A DNA stretch of 64,000 nucleotides from JAEZBP01 sp963832725 (GCA_963832725.1 CAWHVG010000003.1:1612001-1676000), one strand, 5' to 3'. Shown: positions 52,253 through 61,065, numbered from the stretch's first letter. The notes: generated by a model not told the origin, from the sequence alone. Numbers and translations: made by a program.

Positions 52253-53596
52253 ATGTCCCGCATGCGCGCTCGGCTCCTCGTCTCCGCTTTCCTTCTCCTC
52301 CTCGTCCCCTCCGCGGCGTTCGCCCAGCCGATGTTCCGCGCGCCCATCGTCGGGACGAGCCACGCACAGGTGACCGCGAACGCCCACGACACGGTGGCGG
52401 CCGCGCTGCCGGGCGGCGACACGCTGGCGGCGGTGCACTTCGACGCCGACGTGCTCATCGGCGGGCAAAGGGTCCGCTCCCTCGACGCCGGACGCAGCGT
52501 CGCGCTCGCTCGCATCGATCGGAACGGCCGAGCGCGCTGGATCCGGCGCTTCGCCGAGGAGGCCGGCCGCGGCAGAGCCCACATCTGTGGGATCGACGAG
52601 ATCGCGCCGATGCCCGACGGCGGCGCCATCGTGAGCGGCTCGTTCGGCGAAGGGCAGGCCGGCGCCGGGGGGCTCGAGCAGGGCATCCTCGCCCGCTTCG
52701 ACGCGTCGGGCCGGACCCTCTGGCAGCTCCAGCCGAGCGTGACGAGCGACTACTCGTCCTTCGCCCTGGCGACGACGCCTTCGGGGAGCGTGATCCTCCT
52801 CGGCAGCTTCTTCCGCGGCCGCTTCCAGCTCCCCGGCGCGCCCGCGTGGAGCGCGAGCCAGCGCTTCAGCTCGTTCTTGGCGGAGGTCGACGCCGGGGAC
52901 GGGAGCGTGCGCTGGGCCCGGCGCATCGGCGGCGAAGCGCACCAGGTCGATGTGGCACCCGACGGCACGATCCTCATCGCCGGGCAGTTCCAGCGCTACC
53001 TCCGCGTCGGGCAGAGCACGCTGCGTGGCGAAGGGACCGAGCGCGCTGCGTTCGTGGCTCGCTTCGGGTCGGAAGGGTCGCCGCGCGACGCGATGGCGTA
53101 CGCGACCGCTCAGGAGGACGACACCCACGGCGTGCTGCCGCTCTCAGACGGTGGGGTCGCGCTCCTCGCGTCCTCGGGCGCCACCGAGCGCCGCTCGCGC
53201 TACGCGATCGTGAGCTTCGCGCCCGACGGTACCCAGCGCTTCGCCCGCGGCATCGGCGTCCCGGCGGAGCTGGTCCCGGAACAGAACGGCTCGAGCATCC
53301 TGCTCGCCGTCCCCAGCGCACCGCGGGCGGTGTCGATCGGCGGGACCCCCTACGACGTGGTCGACCGCGTCGATCTCGTCCGGCTCGGCCTCGACGGATC
53401 CAGCCTCGAGCGGCGCTCTCTCCAGCTCGATCGGGGCGGCCTCTTGGTGCGCTCCCTCCACGCCGCGTCGGCGTCCGGCCGCGTGCTGATCTCCGGTGCG
53501 CTCGCCGATCGGAGCGGCTCGGAGTCCTTCTTCGAGTGGTTCCCGGCCTCGACTCCGGCGCAGGCGATCCCGGCGCAGATGGGCGCCGTCCTCTGA
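52253..53596 (+). CDS. secreted repeat-propeller-like protein
   Basis: 447 residues. Signal peptide RLLVSAFLLLLVPSAAFAQ, cleaved after AFA. The mature protein is a series of about 50-residue beta units with phrases such as GGAIVSGSF, GSVILLGSFFRG, DGTILIAGQFQRYL and GRVLISGALA. This is the pattern of myxobacterial SBBP/delta-60-like propellers that often end in large surface proteins. ATG 52253 is chosen because it opens the signal; the frame upstream is unrelated. No catalytic motif is seen. Confidence 0.75.
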   Translation: MSRMRARLLVSAFLLLLVPSAAFAQPMFRAPIVGTSHAQVTANAHDTVAAALPGGDTLAAVHFDADVLIGGQRVRSLDAGRSVALARIDRNGRARWIRRFAEEAGRGRAHICGIDEIAPMPDGGAIVSGSFGEGQAGAGGLEQGILARFDASGRTLWQLQPSVTSDYSSFALATTPSGSVILLGSFFRGRFQLPGAPAWSASQRFSSFLAEVDAGDGSVRWARRIGGEAHQVDVAPDGTILIAGQFQRYLRVGQSTLRGEGTERAAFVARFGSEGSPRDAMAYATAQEDDTHGVLPLSDGGVALLASSGATERRSRYAIVSFAPDGTQRFARGIGVPAELVPEQNGSSILLAVPSAPRAVSIGGTPYDVVDRVDLVRLGLDGSSLERRSLQLDRGGLLVRSLHAASASGRVLISGALADRSGSESFFEWFPASTPAQAIPAQMGAVL

Positions 53597-53684
53597 CCGA
53601 AGTGCGTGTCTCGGCCCCCGAAACGAGAGCGGCCGGCCCCGCGCCATCGGGCGCCGGACCGGCCGGGAAGAAACCGCGCGTCGC

Positions 53685-54117
53685 TCAGTACGCTTCTTCG
53701 GGCGCGCCGTCGTCGCCGCCCGCCGTCGCGGGCTGCGCACCGGGCAGCTCGCCGCGTGACCGCGTGGATCGTGGTCATGTACGCGAGCGACGCCTCCATG
53801 TCCGCGTCGCTCAGGTGATCCGCCGTGATGGCCGGCATGCTCCCGGCGCCTTCGCGGATCTGCTGGCGCATCGCGCCAGCCGTCCACTCGATGTTGTCGA
53901 GCGCCGGCGCACCGCCGCTGTGACACGACATGCAGACCGAGTTGTAGACCTCTTCACCGTGAGCGACGTCGCTCGACTGGATCGGCCCCTGATACTGCGC
54001 CGCGACCTGGGTGGGCGCGCCGGTGGCGCCGCCACCGCTCGCGCCTCCGCCGCCACCGCAGCCGGCAATCGCCAACGCCATCGTCGCGCCGAGCGCAAAA
54101 ACCCTACGTCCAAGCAT
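53685..54117 (-). CDS. lipoprotein cytochrome c; frame break
   Basis: About 143 residues when joined. Lipoprotein signal ATMALAIAGCGGG (Cys about 20), Gly-rich linker, then a single class I cytochrome c domain with haem motif CMSCH (in NSVCMSCHSGGAP) and a distal Met in GSMPAITADHLSDADMEASLAYM. Past HAVTR the frame runs on without homology. One base further it reads ELPGAQPATAGGDDGAPEEAY and stops at 53687-53685, a normal tail. A +1 break near 53765 is therefore inferred. Probably an electron carrier outside the inner membrane; its partner is not adjacent. Confidence 0.85.
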
Positions 54118-54393
54118 CGATGTTCACCTCCGTCCCGGGCCACCTGGCGCCCGATGCCCGGGATGGGAGCACGACGGAATGCCCCGATCAAGATTCCGGG
54201 AGCACCGTCCAGATGCTGATCGGTGCACCAAAGATGCCCAGTACCGCACGAATGTCAATGATTTCCAGCACATGGGCACCCCAACCGGGCAGTATCGCCC
54301 GTCCACTGCGGTCTCGAGCCCGCATCGATGCGGTGCCGCGTGAGCGGGACCTCCGCGAAACGCGTGGATCACGAATTGCTCAGGTGGGGCCGC

Positions 54394-55965
54394 ATGACTC
54401 GCGCCGCCTGCCTCGCTTGCCTCGCCCTGAGCCTCGCCGGCTGCCTCGGACCGAACGAGGAGCCCGCCAGCGACGTCGGGCGCGCCGACTCGCTCCTGAG
54501 CTCCGCGGCGCGCCGCACCCGGGCCGGCCAGATCCGCGACGCGGCGTCGGCCAACGGGATCACCCAGGGCTGGCTCCTGGCCGGCATCGCCGACTCCGAG
54601 ACCGGGATGAGCCAGTGCTGGTCGGAGCTCACCTGGGCCTGCCAGGGGCCCAACTCTTCCGACTGCGGCGGCGGACCCGTGGTGGCGGGCGCGGGCGACG
54701 GAGCCTGTTCGCTCCATCAGGGCGGGCTCGGCATGTTCCAGTTCGACTCGGGGACGTACACCGACACGCTCTCGAGCTACGGGAGCAGCATCCTCACCAT
54801 CTCGGGCAACGTGGCGGCCGCCGTGACCTTCGTGGTCAACATGGTCATCCGCTCGACCCACATCTCCGGCGTCTCCACCCGGGCCGAGGCCATCGCGTGG
54901 ATGAACGGGGTCCGGATCGGCAACGCCAAGTGGGACCCGTGGATCAGCACGGTCACCCACTACTACAACGGCTGCCTGCCCAGCTACTCGTGCTGGAGCT
55001 CGCGCTACGCGCGCTACCGGGACTACACGCAGAACGTCTACAACGAGATGGGCGCGTCCTTCTGGTCCACCGCCAACGACTACGGCGCGGCCTACTCCGC
55101 GCAGAGCTTCCCGCTCGCCGCGATGCCCTTGCAGCTCTACCCGGGTCAGCAGCAGTCCGGCTACATCGAGATGCGCAACACCGGCACGGCGACCTGGCGA
55201 CCCGGCGAGACCTTCCTCGGAACCACGCAGCCGCGCGATGGAGCCAGCCCGCTGGTCGGTCCGGACTGGGTGTCGCCCAGCCGGGCGGCGACGGTCGACA
55301 GCGCGGTGGCGCCGGGCGACGTGGGCCGCTTCGCGTTCACCCTCCAGGGACCGGACACGCTCGGCGACTACACGCAGTTCTTCAACCTCGTCGAGGAGGG
55401 CGTCACGTGGTTCTCCCAGCAGGGCGGACCGCCGGACAACCAGCTCGAGGTCGCCGTCACCGTGGTCGCGTCGCCGCCCTGCGCCGACGGAACGCCGGAC
55501 CACTGGACCTGCGACGGCAGTGACCGCGTGAAGTGCGTCGGCGGCGCGGTCATGCGCGAGACCTGCGCCCACGGCTGCACCTCGGACGCGACGGGCGCCT
55601 CCTGCGCGCCGGCTCCCGACGACGCCGATGGCGACGGCTACGACTCGAGCACCGACTGCGACGACGGCGATCCGAGCGTCCACCCCGGCGCGATGGAGAT
55701 CTGCGGCGACGGAATCGATCAGAACTGCGACGGCGCCGACCAGCCCTGCATGCTCCCGGAGACCGACGGCGGGACGGCGTTCGTGTCGAGCGGCGACGAC
55801 GCCTCGGCGCCGCAAGCCGACGGGGGCGTCGGCGGTGGTGGCGGTTCGTACGGCGGCCGCGCGCTGAGCAGCGGCTGCTCCGCCGCCCCGGGTCGGACGG
55901 GCGGCTCGGCGGTGTTCCTGCTCTTCGCCGGCGCCCTGGCGCTGATGCGGCGGCGCCGGCCCTGA
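54394..55965 (+). CDS. MYXO-CTERM protein with lysozyme-like, NBR1-Ig-like and MopE motifs
   Basis: 523 residues. Lipoprotein-like signal CLALSLAGCLG. Residues about 40-235 look like a lytic-transglycosylase-type domain (GWLLAGIADSETGMSQ with a Glu, GGLGMFQFDSGTY). At about 245-365 is an NBR1-type Ig-like domain (PGQQQSGYIEMRNTGTATWRPGE). Then come a Cys cluster and a MopE motif (STDCDDGDPSVHPGAMEICGDGIDQNCDG). The end is a MYXO-CTERM signal: SSGCS, a hydrophobic helix and MRRRRP. In this class the C-terminus is cut and the protein surface-anchored. Cell-wall cleavage is inferred. Confidence 0.82.
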   Translation: MTRAACLACLALSLAGCLGPNEEPASDVGRADSLLSSAARRTRAGQIRDAASANGITQGWLLAGIADSETGMSQCWSELTWACQGPNSSDCGGGPVVAGAGDGACSLHQGGLGMFQFDSGTYTDTLSSYGSSILTISGNVAAAVTFVVNMVIRSTHISGVSTRAEAIAWMNGVRIGNAKWDPWISTVTHYYNGCLPSYSCWSSRYARYRDYTQNVYNEMGASFWSTANDYGAAYSAQSFPLAAMPLQLYPGQQQSGYIEMRNTGTATWRPGETFLGTTQPRDGASPLVGPDWVSPSRAATVDSAVAPGDVGRFAFTLQGPDTLGDYTQFFNLVEEGVTWFSQQGGPPDNQLEVAVTVVASPPCADGTPDHWTCDGSDRVKCVGGAVMRETCAHGCTSDATGASCAPAPDDADGDGYDSSTDCDDGDPSVHPGAMEICGDGIDQNCDGADQPCMLPETDGGTAFVSSGDDASAPQADGGVGGGGGSYGGRALSSGCSAAPGRTGGSAVFLLFAGALALMRRRRP

Positions 55966-56120
55966 GCCCGCGTTCGCGAGGCGGAGGACGCACCCGCATC
56001 GGCAAGCGTCTCGGCCGAGCGCCGCCGCCGTGAACCGCCGTCGCGCGACCGCCACCGGAGCGCAGCGGCCGGCCGAGAGCGCTCGCGGCTCACTGGGCGC
56101 GCGGCGTTCCGTCGCGGAGG

Positions 56121-57161
56121 TCAGAGCATCGAGCCGGGGCGGTAGTCGTCGTAGTGGTTCGGGTCGCGGGCGAAGCCGACGAACGCGAGGCTGATGCTCG
56201 CGCTCAGCGCGCGGACGTGATGCCACCAGCCGACCGGGATGAAGAGCGCGTCGCCGGGACCGAGGACGACGTCCTGCACCAGCACGTCTCGGAAGGCGGG
56301 AAACGCGTCGAGGTCGGGCGCCTCCGGATCCACCGCCGCGTACATGGCCGTCGCGCCCTCGAGGAGCGCGCTCTCGCGCGGCGCGATCAGCTTCACGCGC
56401 TTCTGTCCGCGGATCTGGCAGAAGAGGATGTTCGCCGTGTCGTGATGGAGGGGCGTGAGCGTCCCGGCCGGGCCCAGCCAGAGCGCCGTGCAGCCCGCCG
56501 TCCGCGTCGCGTCGAGGATGCCGCGCTCGTAGCCGACGTCGTCGAAGACGGCGGCCAGCGCGTCGTCCTCCAGGTTCCGATTCTGCGCGACCATGTAGAA
56601 GTCGTTCGAGGACTCGGTCGCCTCGATGCGATCGACCAGCGCGCGCATCGTCGTCGTGCGGGTCAGCGCCGCGGCCCGCCTGTCGTACTCGGGGTCGGAC
56701 TCACGGCCCTCGGTGATCTTCACCTCCAGGTCGCCGAAGCGCGCTCTGAAGAGGTCGAAGGTCCAGTCCGCCGCCGGCCAGCCCGGCACGAGATCGGGCA
56801 GGATCACCGGGGTGCCGGTCGCGTAGTAGCGGCGGTAGAACGCGTCCGCGTCGAGCCCGGCCACACGCTCGACGTCGTGTGGATCAGGGGCGCGGCGCGC
56901 GACCCGCCGCGAGAGCTCCAGGATGCGGTCGAGCTGCCGGGCCCGGCGCGCGTGATCCTTCGCGGCGGCGAAGATCGGCGAAGACAGGATGGCCTCCACC
57001 CTCTCTCTCGCCTCGGACGCGCGAACGCCCTGCCCTTCCAGCGCGGCGATCACCTTCTCGGGCGACGCGCCGCGGAGGAGATTGTCCGCGGCCCAGCGAC
57101 GCCACTGTGGCGAGAGCACGGCCGCGCGCGCGGAGGCCGCTGCCTTGCGCCGCTTGGCCAT
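56121..57161 (-). CDS. cupin_8/JmjC-type 2-oxoglutarate oxygenase
   Basis: 346 residues. A helical N-terminal third (about 1-95) is followed by an Fe(II)/2-oxoglutarate oxygenase of the FIH/cupin_8 type. TGTPVILPDLVPGWPA opens the barrel; iron ligands are HxD in LTPLHHDTANILFCQIRGQKRVKLIAP and the distal His in GDALFIPVGWWHHVRAL. FIH-type enzymes hydroxylate Asn, Asp or His in repeat proteins. The gene begins three bases after the stop of a small repeat-rich exported protein, so the pair is one operon and the neighbour is a likely substrate (inference). Confidence 0.88.
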   Translation of the reverse strand: MAKRRKAAASARAAVLSPQWRRWAADNLLRGASPEKVIAALEGQGVRASEARERVEAILSSPIFAAAKDHARRARQLDRILELSRRVARRAPDPHDVERVAGLDADAFYRRYYATGTPVILPDLVPGWPAADWTFDLFRARFGDLEVKITEGRESDPEYDRRAAALTRTTTMRALVDRIEATESSNDFYMVAQNRNLEDDALAAVFDDVGYERGILDATRTAGCTALWLGPAGTLTPLHHDTANILFCQIRGQKRVKLIAPRESALLEGATAMYAAVDPEAPDLDAFPAFRDVLVQDVVLGPGDALFIPVGWWHHVRALSASISLAFVGFARDPNHYDDYRPGSML

Positions 57162-57164
57162 GGT

Positions 57165-57662
57165 TCACTCGGGCAGCGGCTCGCTCGGCGGAGGCGGCAT
57201 CGGCGGAGGCGGCATCGGCGGAGGCGGCATCGGCGGAGGCGGCATCGGCGGAGGCGGCATCGGCGGAGGCATCGGCGGCACGATCCCGGCGTCGATCGGA
57301 GGGGGCATCGGCGGCACCACCCCCGCATCCGAGCCCGCGTCACCGGCCGCAGCGCCCGCGTCGGACGCGCCCGCGTCGTGAGGAGGCACCATCGGCGGCA
57401 CGACGCCGGAGTCGTGGCCCGCGTCCATGGGCGGCACCATCGGCGGCACGATCCCGGAGTCCGGGCCCGCGTCCGTGGGAGGCACCATCGGCGCGACGAT
57501 GCCGGAGTCCGCGCCGGCGTCCCGCGGCGGCTCCACGGCGTTGCCGCCACAGGCGGACGCGACCGTCAGCGCCGCCGCCACCGCGACGCGGCCCACCTTC
57601 TTCGACACCAACGCCGGCCCGCTCGGAAAGGGCGTCAGCTCGACCTCGTCCTGCTTCCCCAT
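57165..57662 (-). CDS. repeat-rich exported protein (candidate JmjC substrate)
   Basis: 165 residues. A 20-residue polar N-terminus (MGKQDEVELTPFPSGPALVS) precedes a signal/membrane segment KKVGRVAVAAALTVASACGG. Next come about seven units of the form DAG-x-DSG-I/V-V-x-PM-VPP (DAGADSGIVAPMVPP, DAGPDSGIVPPMVPP, DAGHDSGVVPPMVPP), then a MPPPP repeat encoded by 15-bp units. No enzyme motif. It shares its overall plan (polar leader, hydrophobic segment, short D/G repeats) with the protein at 11599-11979, which also sits beside a JmjC gene. The ATG follows an extended -10 by eight bases. Confidence 0.72.
   Translation of the reverse strand: MGKQDEVELTPFPSGPALVSKKVGRVAVAAALTVASACGGNAVEPPRDAGADSGIVAPMVPPTDAGPDSGIVPPMVPPMDAGHDSGVVPPMVPPHDAGASDAGAAAGDAGSDAGVVPPMPPPIDAGIVPPMPPPMPPPPMPPPPMPPPPMPPPPMPPPPSEPLPE
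57182..57275. repeat. 15-bp coding repeat within the repeat-rich protein gene
   Basis: GGCGGAGGCGGCATC repeated about six times; on the coding strand it gives PPMPP units. Confidence 0.85.
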
Positions 57663-57670
57663 CACCGGTG

Positions 57671-57679
57671 ACCATACCA
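57671..57679 (-). promoter_or_regulatory. extended -10 promoter TGG TATGGT
   Basis: On the minus strand, TATGGT with TGn upstream ends eight bases before the ATG at 57662. The transcript of the repeat protein-oxygenase operon would be almost leaderless. Confidence 0.45.
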
Positions 57680-57723
57680 CCAATCGCTGGCCACGACGGC
57701 CAGCGCGACACCGCGGTCCAGAT

Positions 57724-57878
57724 GTGCTCGGCGGAAATCGCAACGCGTTTCGCGGGCGGGATAGGGCCCATCTGCGGCCCGTTCCTCCTCGGCGATACTC
57801 GGCATCGCCTCGTCGGACCGAGCCACAGCTGGGCCCCATCGCGCTCCGCCATCCGGTCACGATTTCCGCCTCTCACAT
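57724..57878 (-). repeat. dispersed 155-bp element, copy 2
   Basis: Inverted relative to copy 1 at 25943-26097. The core at about 57793-57848 is over 85% identical by eye, lower at the edges. Confidence 0.65.
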
Positions 57879-58139
57879 CTCGGGGTTCGGGCGCGCGGCG
57901 GGGCAGGCCGCCGGGCGCCCGCGTGATGATGGCGACTCGATCGCCCGACTCGGTGTCGCGGTCGCCGCGCAGGGGCGAGCCGCGTGCCGTGCCCGCGCCG
58001 CGGCCGGACGAGTCCTGGTCAGGCGCTCGATTCATGGGGGTCGCCTCCCCCTCGTCGTGCGCCCGCGCACCCGGGATGGGAGGTGACCCCCGCGCGGGAC
58101 GCGTGCGCGCATCTCGAATGCGACTCGCCGGCCGGTCGC

Positions 58140-58548
58140 GATGCGCGCGCGCGTCTCCGCCGGGAGGCGACCCCGGCATCGGGTCGCGCTCGCGCATCCC
58201 GCGCGCCCGCTCCCGGCGAGACTCGACGCACGCGCGCGTCTCCGCCGGGAGGCGACCCCGGCATCGGGTCGCGCTCGCGCATCCCGCGCGCCCGCTCCCG
58301 GCGAGACTCGACGCACGCGCGCGTCTCCGCCGGGAGGCGACCCCGGCATCGGGTCGCGCTCGCGCATCCCGCGCGCCCGCTCCCGGCGAGACTCGACGCG
58401 CGCGCGTCTTCGCCGGGAGGCGACGCCGGCGTCGGGTCGCGCTCGCGCATCGCGCGCGCCCGCTCCCGGCGAGGTTCGACGCGCGCGCGTATCTTCGCCG
58501 GGAGGCGACGCCGGCGTCGGGTCGCGCTCGCGCATCGCGCGCACGGCG
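58140..58548. repeat. 85-bp tandem array, about five copies
   Basis: GCGTCTCCGCCGGGAGGCGA landmarks start at 58151, 58236 and 58321, then variant copies at 58404 and 58487 (periods 85, 85, 83, 83). The first three units are nearly identical; the last two share substitutions (TTCGCC, GACGCCGGCGTC). A degenerate copy may precede 58140. Confidence 0.9.
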
Positions 58549-58553
58549 GACCA

Positions 58554-60211
58554 TCAGCGGCGCCTCGAGTCCCTGGCGCTCAGGCCCGAGCTGATTGAAG
58601 CGCAGCCGCACCTTGCGCCCCGCGGAAGGGTCGGTGCCCTCGAGCAGGCGCTCGGCCATCCGCTGGAAGTCGCCGTCGGTCTCGCGGAAGAGCCACTCGT
58701 AGAGCTGCCGCTCGAGGTCGCGCGCCACGTCGCGCAGCGCGGCTCGAGGCCGCACCTCGAACCCGCCGCGCTCGGTGACTCCCTCCTCCGCGGGCCGATG
58801 CGCGGGCAGGAGATCGCGCACCAGCTTGGCCGGGATGGGGATCGTGCGCGGGTCGCCGGCCGCCCGGCCGCGCTCCGCCGCGCCCACCGCGTCGGCGAGC
58901 GCGAAGATCGCCGCGTTGGCCACGAAGAGCTCGAGCTCGCGCACGTTGCCGGGCCAAGCGTGCTCGGAGAGCTCGGCGACCGATCCGCGCGAGAGCACGA
59001 AGCGCACGCCCGGCCCCGGCTCCGGTGTGCCAATCGAGAGCTCCGCCCGCGGCGGACCGTTCACCCCGGCCGACTCCATGTAGTCCGCGAGCAGCGCCCG
59101 ATCCGGGCCGGCCGCGAGCTTCTTGCGGACGAACGCCCCGAGCAGCTCCGGGATGTCGGCCCGCCGCTCGCGAAGCGGCGGCACGATCAAACGCGCGGCA
59201 GGGTTGAGGCGGGCGAAGAGGTCGGCGCGGAAGGAGCCCTCGCGCACCTTCGCTTCGAGGTCGGCGTTGGTCGCCGCCACGACCTTCACGTCCACCGCGC
59301 GCGGCGTGCTCTCGCCGAGCCGCGTGATGCGTCCGTCCTGCAGCGCCAAGAGGAGCATGCGCTGCGCCTCCGCCGGCAGGTTGCCGATCTCGTCCAGAAA
59401 GAGCGTCCCGCCGTGCGCCTCCTCGAAGCGACCGCGCCGGTCCACCGCGCCGCTGAACGCGCCGCGCGCCGTCCCGAAGAGCTCGGCGGCCATCAGCGAC
59501 GCCGGCAGCGCCGAGAGGTCCACCGCCACGAACGCGCCCTCTCGCCGCGTCGCCGGGTGGATGACCCGCTCGGCCAGCGCGCTCTTGCCGGTGCCCGTCT
59601 CGCCGAGCACCAAGATCGGCAGCGAGGTCCGGGCCAGCACCGCCGCCTCCCGCCGGATGCGGGCCATCGCCGGCGAGCTGCCCCACGTGTACGCGCCTCC
59701 CTCCGGGCTCGCGCGGCGCCGCGCCAGGATGCGCTCCACCAGCAGGCCGAGCGCGCGCGCGTCGAACGCGTCGGCGCCGGCGAGGGTGATCAGCTCGTCG
59801 ACGGCGAGCGCCTCCGCGGCGTCCTCGAACGCCAGCTCCTCCTCGGAGGTCATCAGCACGACCGGCAGATCGCCTCGCGCGCGGCGCAGGTGGGCGAGGA
59901 TCTCGACGCCCTGGAGCCGCCGGCGGCGATGCTCGCCGACGTGCTTGGCGGGCAAGAGCCGCTCGTCGGGTCGCTCGAACGCGACGTCGAGCAGGACCAC
60001 GTCCACGTCGCGATGTCGCGCCAGCGCCTCGTCGGCCTCGAACGCGTCGTGGGCGTGGGTCGAGCGCGCAGCCCGGTCGCTTCGGGCACTCCCAGCAAGG
60101 GCCGGGCAGCTCGCAGCGGGTCGCGTAGTCGTAATCGCGCAAGAGCGCGTGGGCGAGCTCCACGTAGCGGTCGCCATCGTCGACAATCAGGAGCTTCGGC
60201 CGCGCGCTCAT
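58554..60211 (-). CDS. sigma-54-dependent response regulator; frame break, 3' end uncertain
   Basis: NtrC-type activator, about 550 residues when joined. The receiver starts MSARPKLLIVDDGDRYVELA. A +1 break near 60060 separates GPCWECPKRPGC from HAHDAFEADEAL; then the phospho-Asp is in DVDVVLLDVAFER. The AAA+ domain has Walker A GETGTGKS, GAFSGAVDRRGRFEEA (the sigma-54 contact, normally GAFTGA), Walker B GGTLFLDEIG and WPGNVREL. A Fis-like helix-turn-helix is at the end (DGDFQRMAERLLEG). The end is unclear: the frame stays open into the 85-bp array, whereas a one-base shift stops at 58554. Its ATG overlaps the upstream stop (ATGA). Confidence 0.83.
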
Positions 60212-60594
60212 CGGCTGCTCCCGTCCGAGCTCGCCCGAGCCTCGTTCGCCAGCGCGCGCAGCAGCGCCTCGATCTCTCGAGCGTGCTCGCACGCCTCGAC
60301 GCAGGCCTCTTCGTCGCCCGCCCGCACGCGGGCCTCGAGCGCATCGACGGCCGTGAGGAGCGCTCGCGCAGCGTGCAAGCTGGCGTCGTCGAGCCCCGCC
60401 GCCAGCGCCTCGAAGCGCGCCGATGCCCGACCGCCGCTCGGCAGCTCGTAGAGGTCGCGCGCCAGGAGCGGCGCCAGCGCGCGCGGGAAGGGGCCACCCG
60501 GCGGCACGTTGTGCGCGACCCGCGCCAGGTACTTGCCGACGTCGTGGGCCAGCGTCGCCATCCGCTCGCGGCTCACCCGGGCCTCGCCGCTCAT
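60208..60594 (-). CDS. small helical protein, possible histidine phosphotransfer or HisKA-like
   Basis: 128 residues, all helical. The segment RMATLAHDVGKYLARVAHNV (about 11-30) resembles a dimerisation/phosphoacceptor helix with a candidate His at about 17. It sits between a receiver-like protein and a sigma-54 regulator, overlapping both by ATGA, so the three are translationally coupled. The context suggests a phosphotransfer step. The sequence alone does not prove it, since no standard HPt motif (HxxKG) is present. Confidence 0.7.
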   Translation of the reverse strand: MSGEARVSRERMATLAHDVGKYLARVAHNVPPGGPFPRALAPLLARDLYELPSGGRASARFEALAAGLDDASLHAARALLTAVDALEARVRAGDEEACVEACEHAREIEALLRALANEARASSDGSSR

Positions 60595-61031
60595 CCCAAC
60601 CTCGCCAGCTCGCGCAGGATGGCGCCCGCGTCGAAGGAAGGGACCGCGCCGACCCGGCCGTAGAGCTTCGCCAGGTTGGCCAAGCGGCGAGGCGGGAAGT
60701 CGTGCACGAACACGGCGGGCTGCCCGTGCCCGGCCTCGCGGAGCGCGCCGAGGATCAGGGTTCCTTGCTGCTCCTTGAGCCAGCGCGCCGCCCGCGCCTC
60801 GTCGCCCGCGAAGAGCCGGCCCGCGGTGGCGCCGACATCGCCAATCAGGTCCTCCTCGCGAGCGCGCTCGAAGCGCAGATCGATGAGCAGCGCGTCCGCC
60901 TCCGGCGCGCGCGAGAGCGCCTCCTCCGCCGTGCGGGCCGCCACGACGTCGAAGTCGGCCAAGAAGAGCCGCGCGAACTCCTCGTACTCGTCACCGTCCT
61001 CGATCACCAAGAGGCGAGCCATCGCGCTCAT
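60591..61031 (-). CDS. receiver-like protein
   Basis: 146 residues from ATG 61031 (ATG 61022 gives 143 residues, MARLLVIEDGDEYEEFARLF). CheY-like N-terminal half with acidic pair IEDGDE and the phospho-Asp candidate in ADALLIDLRFER. The C-terminal half departs from the family: an insert (GDVGATAGRLFAGDEARAARWLKEQQG) precedes AVFVHDFPPRRLANL, and the usual Thr and Lys signatures are not obvious. It may be a pseudo-receiver. It is coupled to the gene downstream and is 34 bp from the kinase gene upstream. Confidence 0.8.
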   Translation of the reverse strand: MSAMARLLVIEDGDEYEEFARLFLADFDVVAARTAEEALSRAPEADALLIDLRFERAREEDLIGDVGATAGRLFAGDEARAARWLKEQQGTLILGALREAGHGQPAVFVHDFPPRRLANLAKLYGRVGAVPSFDAGAILRELARLG

Positions 61032-61065
61032 CTTCCGGGCGTCCGGCGCGCGCTGTAAACCCTTC

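Larger units (their letters stand above)
57663..58553. other. 890-bp region: promoter, dispersed element and 85-bp array
   Basis: Holds the promoter of the repeat-rich protein gene, copy 2 of the dispersed element and the 85-bp array. The 57900-58140 part has no recognised feature. A minus-strand frame is open throughout but reads as repeat translation. Confidence 0.5.

Noticed and set aside
57340..58553. Reading the sigma-54 regulator on to 57340 as a 948-residue protein
   Set aside because: It would cross the 85-bp array and the dispersed element and overlap the repeat-rich protein gene.
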